DNA from: Micractinium sp. NFX-FRZ | Taxonomy: Eukaryota; Chlorophyta; Trebouxiophyceae; Chlorellales; Chlorellaceae | Assembly (NCBI GenBank): GCA_029339195.1 | Contig: JAPTJF010000512.1 | Span: forward strand, 1 to 42,354 | Direction: 5' to 3' | DNA: 42,354 bases | Shown here: piece after piece, positions 9,938-22,400 of the stretch | Position numbering within the stretch: position 1 is the stretch's first letter | Layout of the letters: each line of letters starts with the position of its first letter | The notes under the pieces: model-generated | Seen by the model: only the letters and a program-made list of their open reading frames with translations | Database searches by the model: none | What the model was told of the DNA's origin: nothing | Program-made: the position numbers and the translations under genes

Positions 9938-10052
9938 CTAAGGCTTCGTGTCGATGCGGCTGCTCTGCGCCTCTCGCAGTGCCTGAGCTGCATCAAAATC
10001 ACAGTACTCAGCCATTTCGACATCAAGGAATGGTGCACCGATTTCTGAATGG
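9938..10052 (-). other. Possible alternative last exon of F-box/LRR gene
   Basis: An acceptor (GTGCCTGCAG) is followed by 38 codons ending in TAG, in the same phase as the regular last exon (10380-10269). The reading frame contains EYCDFDAAQALREAQSS, against AYYAFDAVKALREAQQQ in the regular exon, so the two are paralogous. Splicing from the donor at 10580 would join in frame. It may be a functional alternative terminal exon or a recent remnant. An intact frame across the whole copy favours function over decay. Confidence 0.6.
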
Positions 10053-10268
10053 CTGCAGGCACGGGGCATAAGACCCTGGTGTACAGGCTGCAACTGGCGG
10101 AGCCATGGATCAAGCAATTCCAAGCAGCATCTTAATTTGGGTGATTGGCTGTACAGAGGCCGCAACTGGGATGCAGGAAGCTGCAACTTCACTTCCGGAA
10201 AAAGGTTGGTCCAGGATAGGCAGGGCACGCGTATGGTCTTCCAGGTAGCAACCTGTCCCATTCGCGAG

Positions 10269-13111
10269 TCAGCGCGACTGCTGCTGTGCCTCGCGCAGCG
10301 CCTTGACTGCATCGAAAGCGTAGTAGGCAGCCAGCGCCTCCCCCTCTTGGAGCAGCGCTTGAAGGCCGTTTGTTGGCAGGCTGCATGTGTGGGACCAGGG
10401 GGAGCATGAACCAATGTTGTGGCCTTGTAGCAAAATGGGCAGAGGTGGTTAGCAATGCAAGGAAGCAACATCAAGAGTGGACAGCAGTGCGCCCAAGTTG
10501 CATCTGGAACAAGCAGCGCGGCTACTGCCATGCACCAGGCTGATCAAACAGATGGGAGGCCACTCAAGGAAAGGCTCACCCAGGCTGCAGGCGCATGCGC
10601 CAGGCACGGCAGAATGCCCGGTCCTCCTGGCAGCGTTGCAGCTCATCCTGCTCAGCTGCCGTCATGAACAGAGCAGAAGCACCAGGATCAGAGGCAGCCG
10701 GCGGCCTGGTCGGCAGCCAGCTGGTCTGTAGCAAGCGAAGGGTGTGGCTGCTCTGCAGGATGGACAGCAGGTCCTGGCGCTTGAGGTAGGGTGAGCCGCG
10801 GTGCACCAGCCAGCGCAGCGAGGGCAGGGAGCATGCAAGGCGTGCCAGGCCAGTGCCGCTGCAGGAGGGAAAGAAGTGAGAGTGACTGTTACAAAAGGGC
10901 ATGCACACCCTGTTGCTCAATGAATAGCTCTACACCATTCACCCATCGAGCCGCCCACCTACCCGAGCAGCATGCACTGGGAGATGAACAGGTAGGTGAC
11001 ATGAGGCAGCAGCAGCGGGGGGTCTTCCTCGGCGGGCGCCAGCACCGCCTCAACATCAGCCTCGCCCAGAGGCGCATTGGAGAGGCAGAAGCGGCGGAGG
11101 TTGGTGAGGGGGAGCAGGGCGGACAGTGCTCGCCCTCCAAACTCGTGGGCTCCACTCAAACTGAGGTCTGTGAGGTTGGTGAGGCCTGAGAAGCCAGGGT
11201 GGGAGGGTGTGGAAGAGGATTGGAGAGTCGCAAAGCAAGACTCAGCAAGGGGGGCGGCAAGAGAGGGGTTGGACACGGGATGTGACAGGGACTGAACAAT
11301 ACAGAAGCAGGTAGCTGGTCAGTTTGATATGCCCAGCCCACGAAGGCCGGAGTGCTCGCCACGCCCCGTCATATGCGCCCTGCCTGAGGCAGCCCACCTG
11401 ACAGGCACTCGAAAGCCGGCCCCGACACGTGGTCAGCGAGCTGCAGACTGAGCCGGCGCAGGCCCGTCAGCCGCCGCCCCACCGCCGCTACAAAAGCATT
11501 CACCTCTTCCACCTCATACTACAAGCAGGGCAGGGCAGGGCAGGGCAAGGCAGTGAAGCTACGCTCCGCTCTAGTCATTGCTCCCAGATGCAGTGGCTTG
11601 AGAGCTAGATCGCAACACAGGCCGTTCCATCTCCCATACAGCCCACCGTCTCACCTGGCTCTCCATCGGCAAAACATCTAGTTGCAGCTCAGTAAGGCCC
11701 AGAAGGCAGGTGACTTGCGTGGCAGGGACAACCTGCAGTAAGAAGCCGCGCAACCTGTGTCGCCGCAGCAGCATGAAGTGACAACGCTGGCGGCATGAAG
11801 TGACAACGCTGCACAAGTTCGTCTGCTACGCAAACACGCACATCTCTCTCCCCCGCACCTGCAACGCTTTGTACTCTAGGCGCAGGCACTCCAGGCCTGA
11901 CAGCGCACCCAGCGCTAGCGCAGGCGCAGCCCCAGATACCCACGCCGCCATGTCCACACGCCGCAAGCCAGCCGCGTTGCTGCTGCCGCCGCCCCCGCCT
12001 CCGCTGTCCCCACCGCCGCTGCTGCCGCCGGACAGTAAGGCTATCAACAGCGTGACGGACTCCGGCCCCGTGTAGGGAGGCCGGTGCAACGACACACTCG
12101 TGAGGTCGGTCAGAGCGGTGAGCTGGGTAAGGCCAGCCCAGGCGGCCTTGCTCACCCGGCTGACCCCAAGGTGGCGCAGCCCTGACAGGCGGGCCAGCGC
12201 CGGCGCCAGCTCAGCGCCTGCCTTTGAAGCAGCTAGGTCGAGCGACGTGAGGCGGCTCATGGCAGCAAGCTCTGCAGGGCAAGCACATACGGAAACGGTG
12301 CTTCCGGGGCATGTCACCAGTACCGGTGAGACCGGAAATGCTCAATGTGTGCGCCGCAGTGCAGACAAGTTCCGCCATGCATGCTGATCAATGGTGCGAT
12401 GTCAAGGCTAGACTCAAGTTGAAGAAGCTGGGCAGCACGCAAGGCGGGAGGCGAGCAGGCGTACCGGCCGAGTCGATGCTGCTGCAGCGCAGATCCAAAG
12501 CACGCAGGCGCGGCAGTTTCCGTAGGGCCGCAAAGCCGGCAGCACCCAGGTGCAGGTCGTATGTAAAAAGCCTCAGGGTGTGCAGCTGGCTCAAGGCGGG
12601 CAGCGGCTCCAGGGCTGCCTCTGTGAGATTAAACCAGTCCAGCAAGGCGAGGGAGCGGAGGGAGGTGCAGCCGACGCAGATAGCAGCCAGACCAGCCATT
12701 CTGTCAGCCACAAGTGCAGCCTCGTCAGCCAGCTCCCGAGCTCGGGGTACTGTGGGGGTAAGAGGTGGTCGCTTTATGTGAGTTTGAGCCAGCTGGGGGC
12801 GCATTCTTGATTAAATCAGACACTGTATCACCGCCGCCTTGGAACCATCCTTCACCTCACTTACGCCGGCAGTGCATGCGCAGCACGAGCAGGCCTGGGC
12901 AGCCGGCCGCCATCGCTGCCGCCTCTGCCACCGTCACCGCCGGCCGCGGCGCCAGCACCTGAAGGGACTCGTCGACTGCCTGCCGCCACCCGCGGCTAAC
13001 GAGGCGCAGCTGGGCGACAGGCAGGGTCCTCAGTTCCTCCTCGATCGTTTCCTGGACCAGGCGCTGCGCCAGAAAGTCGGGGAGCGACTGCCATGGGCTG
13101 AGCCCCTCCAT
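10269..13111 (-). CDS. F-box and leucine-rich-repeat protein
   Basis: Eight exons give 585 residues: 13111-12865, 12749-12465, 12271-11859, 11732-11655, 11518-11398, 11185-10963, 10858-10580 and 10380-10269. Residues 8-50 resemble a degenerate F-box (SLPDFLAQRLVQETI, LPVAQLRLVSRGWRQAV). The rest holds irregular leucine-rich repeats such as LTSLDLAASKAG, LRRLSLQLADHV, LTNLTDLSLSGAHEF and LRRFCLSNAPLGE, with a Ser/Gly-rich loop coded around 12020. By family knowledge the F-box would bind SKP1 in an SCF ubiquitin ligase and the repeats would bind a substrate. The F-box call is weaker than the LRR call. DDB1 lies upstream on the same strand with 361 bases between. Confidence 0.85.
11771..11811. 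repeat. 22-bp tandem duplication in F-box gene intron
   Basis: GCATGAAGTGACAACGCTG occurs twice, identical, spaced by GCG. It lies in the intron between exons 11859 and 11732. Perfect identity indicates a recent slip. Confidence 0.95.
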
Positions 13112-13472
13112 TGCGCGTGTATTGGCTTTTTGAACGGTGCAAGTTTGTGATCAAGCGTGTAGAGATTGGTTCAAGGACGCAGAGGGCCGCCATGATGGCC
13201 CTCTGGCTAGCACCGCTCCAGCGGGCATGTCATGGCGCCGGCCCGGCCGCTCCCCCCGCCTCTCCAACTCAGTCTCTCAATCTCACATTGATCCGAGGGA
13301 ACAGTACAAAGTATGTGTGCATCATGCAGTGGGAGCAGGGCCAGCGCGGGACTGGTGTGGACGTGGCCAGTCCCCCGCTGCCTGCAGCTACGCAGCAGCC
13401 TTGGAGCCAGCACCCGCCGCAGGTCTAGCAGCTTCCTGGCAGGTAACAGCTAGCTGCCATTTGGTGGTACGG
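13112..13472 (-). promoter_or_regulatory. Region between DDB1 and F-box gene
   Basis: The 361 bases between the DDB1 stop and the F-box start must hold the DDB1 3' UTR and the F-box promoter. I see no TATA box and no TGTAA motif on the minus strand. There is no other coding signal. Confidence 0.5.
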
Positions 13473-16400
13473 TCAGTGCAGCCTGCTGAGCTCCTCCACT
13501 AGTTGGGTGACCCCCTCCAGGGTGGCCCCTCCCCCCATGGCAGAAATGACCGCCTCTGCACGGTCCCGCCTGCAAAACCGGTGGGGTGGGGGCGGCGGGG
13601 ATGGAAGAGGGGGATGGCAGTCGTGTGGACAGACAAGCGCGGTCCATCTGCCCATGGCAGAAGCGACCGCCACCGCACGGCCGCACGGGCAGCAAGGCGA
13701 GTGGGGGCAGGCACAGCAGGACGGCGGGCTGACGCGGGCCAGGGACCCGCGGTGCCCGCACGAACAGTCCAACTAACTGGCTGCATTGCGCCTTCTTGCA
13801 AGACAGGCATAGCGCTGCAGGCGGCAACAAACCTCAGACTGATACACAAACTGTGGCACAACTCGTTTACACAAACAATCTGCTCACTTGAGGTCCAGGA
13901 ACTGTTCGATCAGGTCCCCATCCACAAACTGGCGGGCGGGCACGGGCGTGATGTGCTGGTTGCTGAACGAGCGCCACTGCAGCGTGGGGAGGGCGGGGGT
14001 TGGTTGGTTGTGGGGGGCGGGCGCGAGCACAGGAGCCCAGCAGTGGAAGCAAGGGCTCGCGTGTAGACAAGCAGGCCTCCGTTGTAGCGTGCCAGGCGCA
14101 GCACATCACAGCGCTGCGTTGCGGCTCTGTGCTCAAAGGAGCATGCTCAGGAACACGTCAGGTCAGGGAGGGTAGCGTGCGTGGCACGCAGGGCGCAAGG
14201 GCCGGGCGCTCACTTGTGCGTGGTCGAAGCCGCCCACTCCTTTTACTACCCGCCGCATGCCTTCCTGCGCACGGTGAGTGCAAGCGGGCGGGCAAGGTGA
14301 GGGCATGGGGCTGGACGTGTGCACACGGCTCGCTCTGGTCTCGAAACAGGGCGCGGCGAGGCGGCGCACAGCAGCGCCCCAAGATTGAGCGGGTTTCCTC
14401 CCTCGACCTTGTCACTCCCAGCACCATACCCCCCAGCAGGCATGCCTGCAACGACTGCGCCTGTGGCAGGCAAACCATCGTGCCCCAGCAAAAAACAAAG
14501 CCCCCCTCTTGCCCTGCTGACGGTACCATGCAGTACCTGCAGAGACTCCAGCAGCTGGTACTGCGCCTGCGGCAGGCTGGCCACCACCCCGATCACGCCG
14601 TTGATAGTGCCAAACAGCACGGTGGGGATGCGCGAGAGCTCTGCGGGGACGGGAGAAGCCAGAGGGGTGTACAATTCGTGTGGAGAGAGACGCGGCCGGT
14701 ACGCCAGTCTCGCGTCTTCTGAGCGTCCCGAACAGCACGGCCAGGGCAGCATGGCGCATGATTCAAACTCCCTACCATCCCTAGTAGCCTCACCAAACTC
14801 AGAGCTCACTTTGCTCTCAGAGCCAGGCCCCCAGCCAAGCCAGATGCAGCAGCTCACACTCACCCGAGTCAGGCAGCCGCATGACGAGGGACCCGTGCTG
14901 GAAGCGGTTGACAAACTCGCCCAGATGGTACCGCCCCGCCGTCTGCAGTACCACGGGCGGAGGGAGGGCAGCGGAGCAGCAGTGCTGCAGGTCAGCACGC
15001 AGACTACAGGCGGGTGCCGAGCTTCTTCTGCCAACATCGCATTCTGTTGCCAGCTCAGCACCGCCCGCCACATCAGCCCAGCCCAGTGCACAGCAGGCAG
15101 AGCACAGCGCCCACCTCCAGCCGGCTGCGGTCCTCGTCAGTCGCCGCCTCGGAGTTGCGCCGCACACTGAACAGGTTGTAGCTGTTCTCCGCGCCTGCAG
15201 GAGGGGTGGGGGGAGGGGGGATTACAAGGTGAGGGAGCGGCGCAGCATGCTCTTCGAGTGCTGCGCTCTGCCTCGCGCGTGCGGTGGGGTGGGGTGGGGT
15301 GGGGCAAAGTTCCCAAACGTGTAGGTGTGGGGTGGAGACATGACAGGGGGTCTAAGCAAGCCAGGCGCCATGCCGAGAGTTCGAGACGGGTCTGAGCAGG
15401 CATGCCCATCTGCTGCTGAGCTCTTCTTGCAGCCGCTGGCGTCCCCCACTTCCACCACACCAGCTTAGGCCCCCCGTCACCCCACCCACCCAGGTATGTG
15501 TCGTCGTCTAGCACCGTGACCGCGCTCATCCAGTTGGGAGAGAAGTCCCGGGCCAGCAGCTGCAGGGAGCCCTCCTCCGCCTTCCAGGTCAGCAGCTGGA
15601 TCGACTTCATGAGGTCGCCTGCCGAGGAGGGGGAAGAGGAGGGGACATGCATCCGTGCATACATAACAGTGTGGGGACAGCCGAAGGAAGCGCAGTCGAA
15701 GTGGTGCACAGGGCAGCGGCTGGTTCTTCACCAGTCTGCCTGCAGGTGTTTTTTTAAGACACGAGAGGCCGCACAGCTCTGCGCCACTTAAGCAGGGAGA
15801 GGGGCACGCACAGCGGGGCGGCAGCGCCCCGCAATCACCACGCCGCAGGGCAGCGAGCGTTTGTGTGCAGCAGCAACCAGCAAGATAAAGCAAGGGGCGG
15901 CAGCAACTGGCTGGGCGGCTGCCGCTCACCCACAACCACGAGGTCACCCCGGGTGGCAAGGTACAGCGCCAGCACGTGCCCTGCGTGGCTGCACTCTGGC
16001 ACCAGCGCACGCGACCCATCCTCCTGCTCCTTCCACCTGCAGAGGGGTAGGACCAGGGGGCATGGGCGCCGGTGAGGTAGTGGTGGTGAGGGGTTGCTTT
16101 GTGGGGCAACGCCAGGCATGTCAGGGCGGGGTGGTGGGGACCCGCAAGGGGCAGGCTGCAGTGCAGGGCTTGAGATGCCTGCAACTGACAGGCAGCTCTT
16201 CCTTCCGCCTACTCTTGCTTCACTCCTGCCGCAGCATAATTCTAACTGGTGCATATGCCTGCAGCTGGTAAATGCCTCCCAGCAGCCGCCCCAGCAGCTG
16301 TCCCCTATCCATGCTCCTGCTGCTTCCCAGCGCATGCCTCCCCTACATTCAACACACACACATGCTCCCACCCGCCCCCTCACTGGTACATCTGCACCCG

Positions 16401-19400
16401 GCTGTTGATGCCCGCCAGCAGGCGCCCCTGGAACTCGCACAGCGCGTACACAGCCCCCCGCGTCTCCTTCTCGCACACCACGCGGAACTTGCCGCCCTGG
16501 GAGTGCAGCACAAAGATGCGGCCCTGCAGGGGGAGGTGTGTGTGGGACCGGATGGACGGGTGGGTGGGTGAAATTGTGGCCTTGGAAGCGCAGCGCAGTA
16601 GGTGCGGCCCTGCACAGAAGCCTGGGTGCATAGGTGGGCAGGCCAGCGAGGACCGTGCATGGAGTCGTAATTTTGTCCTGCACGCCGTGATGCAAGTGGG
16701 GGAGACACAAGAGCGGGTGCGTGCAGGTAATGGTACCCCTCAGGGAGTGATGAGGCACAGCTCGTATAGTGCCGCCCTGGCCCTGCCCCACCTGTGCCCC
16801 TGTGCCTGCCCAGGCCCCCGCCCCACCTTTGTTGACTCTGGCTCGTCGGGCAGGGCAAAGGCTGTGCCCACGACATAGTACACGGTGGGGTCATCTCCCA
16901 GCCGTGTGCTGCACAAGCATCGGGGCGGGGTGGGGTGCAGAGACGGCATGTTGGCAGGGAAAGGGCCACCAAAACGCAGCGCGCCGCTCTTCAGCAGACA
17001 GCCGGGCAGCTCGAATTGCCGCCTGCCTGCCCAATCACCAGGCAGCTAAGGCAGCATGTGCGGCTGGCCACTCTGGCCGCTGGGGGACTGTGCGCTACTG
17101 TGCATGCATACACCATTGGACCTGTGACGACCCATGCCAGCTCGTGCTGCTGCAGGCGCAGGCCTGCGCACATGCACCCATCGCAGTGCACACACTAACA
17201 ATCAATCAATTACGTTTCAATTACATTACACTGCACTGCACATCCCCCGCGTGGGCCCCCCCCATCACCTTGTGACGCTGCACGCCAGCTCGTGCTGCTG
17301 CAGGCGCAGGCGGTCCAGCAGCTCAAATGTCTGGTCGTCCAGCAGGCGCACGCTGTCGCTACCCTCTGCAGCGGAACGCAGCAACATGATCGTAAAGAAA
17401 GGCAGGGACAGCGCAGGCGGTCCAGTAGTTCGAATGTTTGGTCATCTGGCAGGCGCACGCTGTCGCTGCCCTCTGCGGCAGAACACAGAGTTTTGTGTTG
17501 CGAGTTGAGGCAGGGCAGTTGAGGCAGGGCAGGGCGGGCGCAGGCAGGGCGCAGGCGGGGCAGGCGCAGGGCAGGGTGGGTGCAGCAGGACGACGCCTGA
17601 AGCCCCCCTCGTTCTTAAACCTCCCACCCCTGCCCCACTCACCCTCCCCCATGTTGGCCTGGGTGCAGGTGACGGCAAAGGTGCGAGACGTGTCCTGGTG
17701 CGCGATGCGCCGCGGCTGCTCGCCCAGCGGGATCGAGCGGATGTGCAGCTTCTGCGGGGGCGGGGGCAGGCACGGGGAAGGGAGGGCAGCCAGCAGCAAC
17801 AGGGTGGGGGCAACATGGCAAATGGGTTCAAGTGTGGCTAGGATGTGTCAGGCGGCCACCATGCAGAGAAGCAGCCTCTGCCGGGGCGAGGGGGGGTGGG
17901 AGGCTGGGTTGGGGTGGGTGGGTGTGTGGGTGCACCCACGGTGACATGCCCCAGGGCGCGCCCGTTACATGTTACTTCCCTTCCCCGGCCTGCGCTGCCC
18001 TGCCCTGCACCAATCAAAGCACCGTCCACGCACAGATCCTGCCCGCGGCACCCGCATCCAGCACCCCCCCACCCCACCTGAATCTCGTCAATGGTGCCGA
18101 TCAGCAGCGCGTCCTGCTTGCCCAGCGCCAGGCTGTCCGGGAAGGCAGCGGTGTTGAACCCAGCCATGTGGGCGATCTGGGGGGCAGCACGGGGGGAAAG
18201 CCAGGCAGACGGGCTTAGGTTCAAGGTTGGGCAGCGGTGGCCGAGGAGGGGCAGGGCAGGGCAGGTACAATGCCGACGCGTGTGCCATTAGCAGCACTTG
18301 AGGACTGGCAAGTTTCTGCCTTTGATCAAAGATGCCTTTGCCTGTGTGTATGCAGTAATGTCACTCGCACCACTGCGCAGGCGCTGAACGGCTGATCAGA
18401 AAACACCTTCCTGCTGTGCCTGCTGGGCTCCCTGGAGCTCAGCACACGCACCTCGTTCTCGTTCAGGTTTGAGTAGAGCAGCTTGCGGTTGGCAGAGTAG
18501 ATGACGGTGGGGCGGTCAGAGGCGGCAAACACAGCGGTGGACCCACGGCTCCTGTGGGCGGATGGGATGGGGAGACCGGCAGGCACAGCATGTGATACTT
18601 GAGTGCGGGCATGCAGCAGAGTGCACGCCCCCTGCTCACAGCCCTCCTCCCGCTGCCCGTATGCGTGCCAACCCCTCGTTAGCACGTGTCCCTCCTCCCA
18701 CTACTCATACGCGTGCCATACAAAACCAAACAACTGCACGGCAGCTGTTCCCACGTGCTGACCTGAAGGTGCGCAGGGAGATGGGCTTGGTGCCCAGTGC
18801 AATCTTCTTGCGGTCAGCGGGGCCATCTGGGTCAAGCCTGCACCCAGGGAAAACACGGGCGGCATGCAGAACAGCAGAGTAATTGCCCGCGGCATTGGGA
18901 CCGAACCTCACTTCCGAACCTACGCTGTCATTTCCTGCCCCCACCAGCCAGGATCTGCGCTTGAGAAATGAGCTGGCATGCACACATGATCCAAGCGCGC
19001 CGCTGCCCAGGCCGCTGCCACTGTGCGTCGCTTCCCCCCAGCGGCCCTGCCCCTCTCATCTCATCTGCCTCGCCTGTAGTTGACCAGCTGCCCGTCTCCC
19101 AGGCCGTACATGAGGTACGTGTCCCCCTCAAACTGGGCAAATAGCGTGCTGCGGGGGGCGGGGGAGCCACGGGGAACGCATGTGAAGAGCCCTCGTGCTG
19201 GGAGGCCGTGGCGGTTCCTGGCGCACATGCAACATGTTCGAGTGCGGGGTTGGGGGCGCAGCGCTCCCAACACAGTCACCTCCGCACTCCACTGCCTCCA
19301 ACCAGCTATGCATCCGCCACAAAAGGAACTATGTCATTTCTTGTTGGGCCAGCTCACCTGCGTGGGATGACGTCTGTGGGGAGCGCCTCCTTGAAGAGCG

Positions 19401-22400
19401 GGCGCAGCGCGGGCAGCGCATAGATGTGTGCCTCCATGGACCAAGTGCCCACAGCCACAGCCTCCGCCCTCTCCTTGCTCTCGCCTGCAGAGGGGCGGAT
19501 GGGAAGGGGAGGGGAGGCAGGGTTGGATTGGACGCAGGCAGGCGGCAAGCGATGCAGGCAGCGGGCAGGGAGCAGCGCAGTCTCGCCCACCCACCGCACT
19601 TCACGGAGGCAGCCAAAGTTGCGCAAGCTCCCAGCTGTCTGTCAGGGCCCTTGCTGCCAGGTGGGAAGCTCTGGCTGCTGCTCTCGTGCCCCCCCGGAAG
19701 AACTGTGCTGACGCTGCAGGCAAGGTTGGCACCAACCCACCGGTGGGCGTGATGTCCAGGCAGGCAATGTCCGAGTCCAGCTGCAGCCGCCCCTTCTCAG
19801 TAATCTCCCCCTCCCCAAGCTCGAAGTACACCAGCGTGCGGCCGCCCACGGCGATAACCAGCTGCGGCGCAGGGGACCGGGGTGAAGGGCAAGAGTGTGC
19901 GGATGGGTCAATGGATGCTGCCGTGTGGCCGTCCACAGCCATGACCAGCTGCGGCGCACGAGGCGGAGCCAGTTGGGAGTTCGCCCCGCCTGCCCCACCT
20001 CCCCAGCCTTACCAAAATCACCGCTCAAAAGCCTTACCAAAAACACGGCTCAAAAGTGAGCCCCAACGCCGCCCTCTGATGCACGGGACAACCCAGCCTT
20101 ACACCCTCACCTGCGTGGGGCTCGCCGCTGCAATGGTGATGCGCCCGTCTGCGCCCGCCTCCCACTGCGCCGCCATCTGCTGCGTGTTGCAGTCCACCAG
20201 CCGCACAGAGGTGGCGGTGACTTGCAAGAACTGGTCATGAATTGTGTTGGCGCAGCACAGCGTCTGCAAAACATGCGATGGTGAAAAAGGTGCAAGGCCG
20301 GCAGTGAGGGGCAAGTGGCTTGAGCTCCCTTAGAAAGCTGTGGCTGGGGCGTGGCACAGCCTGCCCAGAAAGGCTGGGCCCTGCCGGCTTGCTCTCTAGC
20401 ACCCCTGGCCTGGATCGACCTCTACACTCACACCACCCCTAGCCCCAGGGTGTCCCCACCCCTCCCGACACACACACACACCAGTGCCGTGCTGTTGAAC
20501 CCCGGAATGTCGGCCTCATCCAGCTCGTCCTCTGCAGGGCAGGCAGGGCAGGGCAGGGCAGGGCCACGTGTCTAAGTGTCACGCGTTGCTGAGCACACAA
20601 GCAGTCGAAGGAAGCAGGTGGGTACACACACGCAGGGAAAACCGCGCCAAGGTAGTAACGTCCAGTCGCCATGCTCGCGCATGCCCGAGTCGCGCATGTC
20701 ACCCAAGCAGATTCGATATTGTCGTGTGCGCCGCTTCCCCTCCCACGCCGCCTCGTCGCACCTGCCTGCCCACCCAAGAGTCCACCTTACGCCCCGCCCC
20801 ACCCCCACCCGCACCTACACCTTTGCCCAGCACTTGCACCTCCCCCTGGCCAGCCATGTGGCGGCATTACACCCTGCCCTCCAGCTGCTGGCCCCGCCCA
20901 GCTGCCTGCTTATCCCACGTGTCACCCGCCTGGCGCGCACACCCACCCGCGTTCATGCCCAGCACTCGCGTCTCTCCAGAGAAAGTGAGCACCAGGTAGG
21001 TGTCGTTGGCATCCATGTACGCCCTGCTCAGGGGGGCCACAGCAAGGGCTTGGGTCAACAGTTGAGGCGAACAGGTGCATCAAAAAAGAGGTAATGTGAC
21101 CACCAAATAGGTGGCATGGGCACCCAGAAAGTCTTTTCGTGGAAGGCTGAGAGGTTGACAAACACAGCACATGGGCTGCCAGGTGTGGGCATGCGCGGAA
21201 GACGGTGCTGCCAGCCAAACAGCTGGCCTGCCCCCCTGCCCTGCACCAGTTCCCGTGTCACCGCTGCCGCACGCGTCTGGCCTAACCAAACGCGACCGTG
21301 CCCTGCTCCCACTGGCCCACTCACTCCACATCAGGCCAGGCCAGACGCACACTCTGCCTGCCCTACCCCAGCTGCCCCTCTCACTTGCGTAGGCTCCACA
21401 TGCCCTTGATGCCAGGCAACTCCACCAGCGCCTGCTCAACCACCCCGATGCCGTTGCGCACCACCCGCAGCGAGCCGTCCACGCCGGCGCCTGAGCAGGT
21501 CACGATCTGTGGAGCAGTGGGCGGGGGCGGGAGGAAATGCAGATACATGAAAATTCAGATAGATGAAAATGCACCAACTGGTGCAGAGAAGCAGGGCACC
21601 TCAGTTCACAGTCTGCTGGCATCACGTAGCCCTCCCTTTGCTCTGCTTGAGCCCTCTCCGTCTACGTGCATGTGCGCATGTGACCCTGCCCTCTCCACCC
21701 ACAAGCGCTTGCGCACGCCCCCCCACCCTCCTCTCCCACAAGCTGTGTGCCACGTGCCCCTGCCCTCTCCACCCACAAGCAAGCATGTGCCCTCCCTGCC
21801 CTGCTCCCAGGGGGGTACAGCTGCACTACATGGGGCTGGGCCATGTGATTTGACCCATGGCCCAGCCGTGTTCATTTGATTCCTTTTGCATGCCTCCTCC
21901 TGATAGTGTCAGAAGCTTAAGTCCAGGCGGGCACAAATGAACAACGGCTGGGCCATGGGTCAAATCTTGGGTCGGCCATGGGCCCGGCGGCGCCCTGGGC
22001 GGCGGCGCCACAGGCGACGCTGGCAGCTTGCCGTTTTGCGCCGCTTTTGGACGCTCCGGCGCAATATCATCTTCCCTTATAACCCCCAAAGACAGTGTGG
22101 AACGCCCGCGCCCGTCTCAGCGCACCGCAGAGCGCGCTCCGGGCGTAACTGCCGCCGCCAGCCTGGCGTGAACGGCGGCACCTGGCTGCCTGCTCCCCGA
22201 AATTTCACCTCTTTTTCAAGCTTCCTAGGCCGAGAACGTACTTCAGGCACACTGTTGAAAGATGGGTGATCTTTTTTTTGCCAGTGGGCAGGCGGGCAGA
22301 AGACGGGGAGAGAGACGCTCGCTGCGGCGGCGCCTGGGCGGCGGCGGGAGCCCGAGCGGCCCCGCTATATGTGGCGGCTACGGTGGATTGTCTGCTCCGC

